Origin: an uncultured Oscillospiraceae bacterium
GTDB lineage: Bacteria; Bacillota; Clostridia; Oscillospirales; Oscillospiraceae
Direction: 5' to 3'
DNA length: 5,921 nucleotides
Assembly: GCA_900756495.1 (NCBI GenBank)
Contig: CAAEKI010000145.1
Coordinates: forward strand, 1 to 5,921
The position numbers and the translations under genes were made by a program. Numbering within the stretch: the stretch's first letter is position 1; each line of letters starts with the position of its first letter. Below the pieces are notes generated by a model. That model did no database searches. It was not told the DNA's origin and saw only the letters and a list, made by a program, of their open reading frames with translations. Of this stretch, positions 5,042-5,921 are shown one piece after another.

Positions 5042-5815
5042 TCAATTGATTTCCCGCCTCTGAAAGCCCACAAGCCCTACTGCAGTGGAGATAACAAACC
5101 ACCCCGCTCCAATGGCCAGCGCTCTCCCGCAGAAAGCCCAGTCGAAGGCCCCTGTCATCTGTTCGAAGGGAGCGGTCAGCATGACGCCGTAAACCTGCCA
5201 AAAGAACGCCGACGCCAGGTTCGCCAGCAGATACCATACCTGCGGCAGCACCAGGAAGACGACCACTGCGGCAATGGCGGCCAGAGTGCTGCTTTTGAAC
5301 AGGAAAAAGAGCGCGATAATCAGCGCCTGGGCCCCCAGCCACAGGGGCAGGGCCACCAGCAGGCAGTAGCCCACCAGCTTGAGGGTGGCCAGATTGGACT
5401 CCGGATCGCCGGGCAGCAGCACCCGGCACAGGCCTAGATAGAAGACAATCATAACAGCACACAGGCACACCGCCGTGATACAGGCGGCCAGCAGCTTGCC
5501 CAGATAAATCCTTCCCCGGGGCAGGCCGAAGGAAACCTCATTTTTCAGCGTGTTGTTCTTAAACTGATCGGAGAAGACCATATCGCCGGTGACAATGGCG
5601 CAGTACAGCCCCATAGAGAGGCCCATGACCAGAATGCCTGCGCCGTCGGTAAAGGTAATGGTATTGCTGCTGGTGACGTTAGAAGCCCAGAGGGCGGCCA
5701 GCAGCGCCTCCCCCGCCAGCATCACCGCCAGAAAAAGATAGGTATAGGGCCGGTGAAGCACCTTGAAGAGCTCGGCCCGCGTATAGTCGAAAAATCCTGC
5801 CCGGCGCTCAGACAT
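5042..5815 (-). CDS. ABC-2 type transporter permease, first subunit (257 aa)
   Basis: An integral membrane subunit with hydrophobic segments at about 24-45, 59-80, 106-130, 147-170, 176-197 and 229-251. The family stretch TLKNE..FG.PR.RIY.GK lies at about 89-107, matching the next gene. The N-terminus (DYTRAELFKVLHRPYTY) is the usual amphipathic entry helix of this group. I place the start at ATG 5815, with GGAGG 8 nt upstream (5824-5828). An in-frame TTG at 5830 would put the start on top of that site. The ATPase gene ends at 5808, so the two overlap by 8 nt (ATGTCTGA), a sign of translational coupling and equal output of the subunits. It probably pairs with the second permease to export or expel a hydrophobic peptide. 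The substrate is unknown. Confidence 0.91.
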   Translation of the reverse strand: MSERRAGFFDYTRAELFKVLHRPYTYLFLAVMLAGEALLAALWASNVTSSNTITFTDGAGILVMGLSMGLYCAIVTGDMVFSDQFKNNTLKNEVSFGLPRGRIYLGKLLAACITAVCLCAVMIVFYLGLCRVLLPGDPESNLATLKLVGYCLLVALPLWLGAQALIIALFFLFKSSTLAAIAAVVVFLVLPQVWYLLANLASAFFWQVYGVMLTAPFEQMTGAFDWAFCGRALAIGAGWFVISTAVGLVGFQRREIN

Positions 5816-5921
5816 GGCGGACACCTCCAATCAGATTCAGGAAGTAGTCCTCCAGGTTGGCCCCCTTGCTCTCCACGCCGCTGAGGGGCACCCCCTGCTC
5901 CACCAGCGCCCGTGTGACCCG
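5808..5921 (-). CDS. ABC transporter ATPase, C-terminal 37 residues only (runs off the right edge)
   Basis: In the minus-strand frame that enters from the right edge, 37 codons precede a TGA at 5808-5810. The residues include ALVEQGVPLSGVESKGANL followed by EDYFLNLIGG. That ending (an 'I..V....SLEDYFL.L.GG'-like tail) is characteristic of ATPases that serve ABC-2 permeases of the BcrA/NatA type. The nucleotide-binding motifs (Walker A/B, signature) lie outside the window, so the call rests on the tail and on the two permease genes that follow. The 8-nt overlap with the first permease gene supports one operon. Confidence 0.8.
   Translation of the reverse strand, partial: RVTRALVEQGVPLSGVESKGANLEDYFLNLIGGVRHV

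Noticed and set aside
5816..5830. Earlier TTG start for the first permease
   Set aside because: It would place the start on the GGAGG that serves the ATG at 5815; the later ATG gives normal spacing and an 8-nt overlap with the ATPase gene.
1..5921. CRISPR array, tRNA/rRNA gene, insertion sequence or attachment site
   Set aside because: No regularly spaced repeats, cloverleaf, transposase-like frame or flanking terminal repeats were seen on either strand.

Overview
The window looks like chromosome from a fairly GC-rich, Gram-positive, gut-type Clostridia, probably Oscillospiraceae-like. This is an inference. It rests on strong AGGAGG-type ribosome binding sites, short intergenic gaps, a two-permease ABC-2 transporter followed by a short histidine kinase, and an RNA polymerase sigma factor paired with a DUF4367-like membrane protein. 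No species can be named from the sequence. All genes I can support are on the minus strand, so transcription runs from right to left.

Right half (5921 down to about 3267): the tail of a transporter/two-component operon. It holds the last 37 residues of an ABC ATPase, two related ABC-2 type permeases (257 and 255 aa) and a 302-aa membrane-anchored sensor histidine kinase with a GTG start. This is the layout of peptide-antibiotic or lantibiotic immunity-type transporters. The kinase has almost no extracytoplasmic part, so the transporter itself may be the sensor. A response regulator would be expected beyond the right edge. A perfect 15-bp hairpin at 3267-3300 closes this unit.

Left half (about 3258 down to 1): a sigma-factor module. 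It starts with a 175-aa ECF-like sigma factor, then a 300-aa single-pass membrane protein (the presumed anti-sigma or signal sensor), then a small secreted protein of 141 aa. After a 276-bp gap come an AT-rich secreted protein of 199 aa and a membrane-anchored protein that runs off the left edge.

The most interesting signal is non-coding. The same promoter-like element occurs upstream of the sigma gene and twice in tandem upstream of the 199-aa gene. It consists of an A-tract/T-tract, then TGTCAG (or TGCGAG), then 19-20 nt, then TATATAGA, all on the minus strand. A weaker fourth copy lies between the sigma and the DUF4367-like gene. The simplest reading is that the sigma factor (or a co-acting regulator) activates its own operon and the adjacent exported-protein genes. 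The window then shows a self-contained signal-to-surface circuit: sigma, membrane partner and exported outputs.
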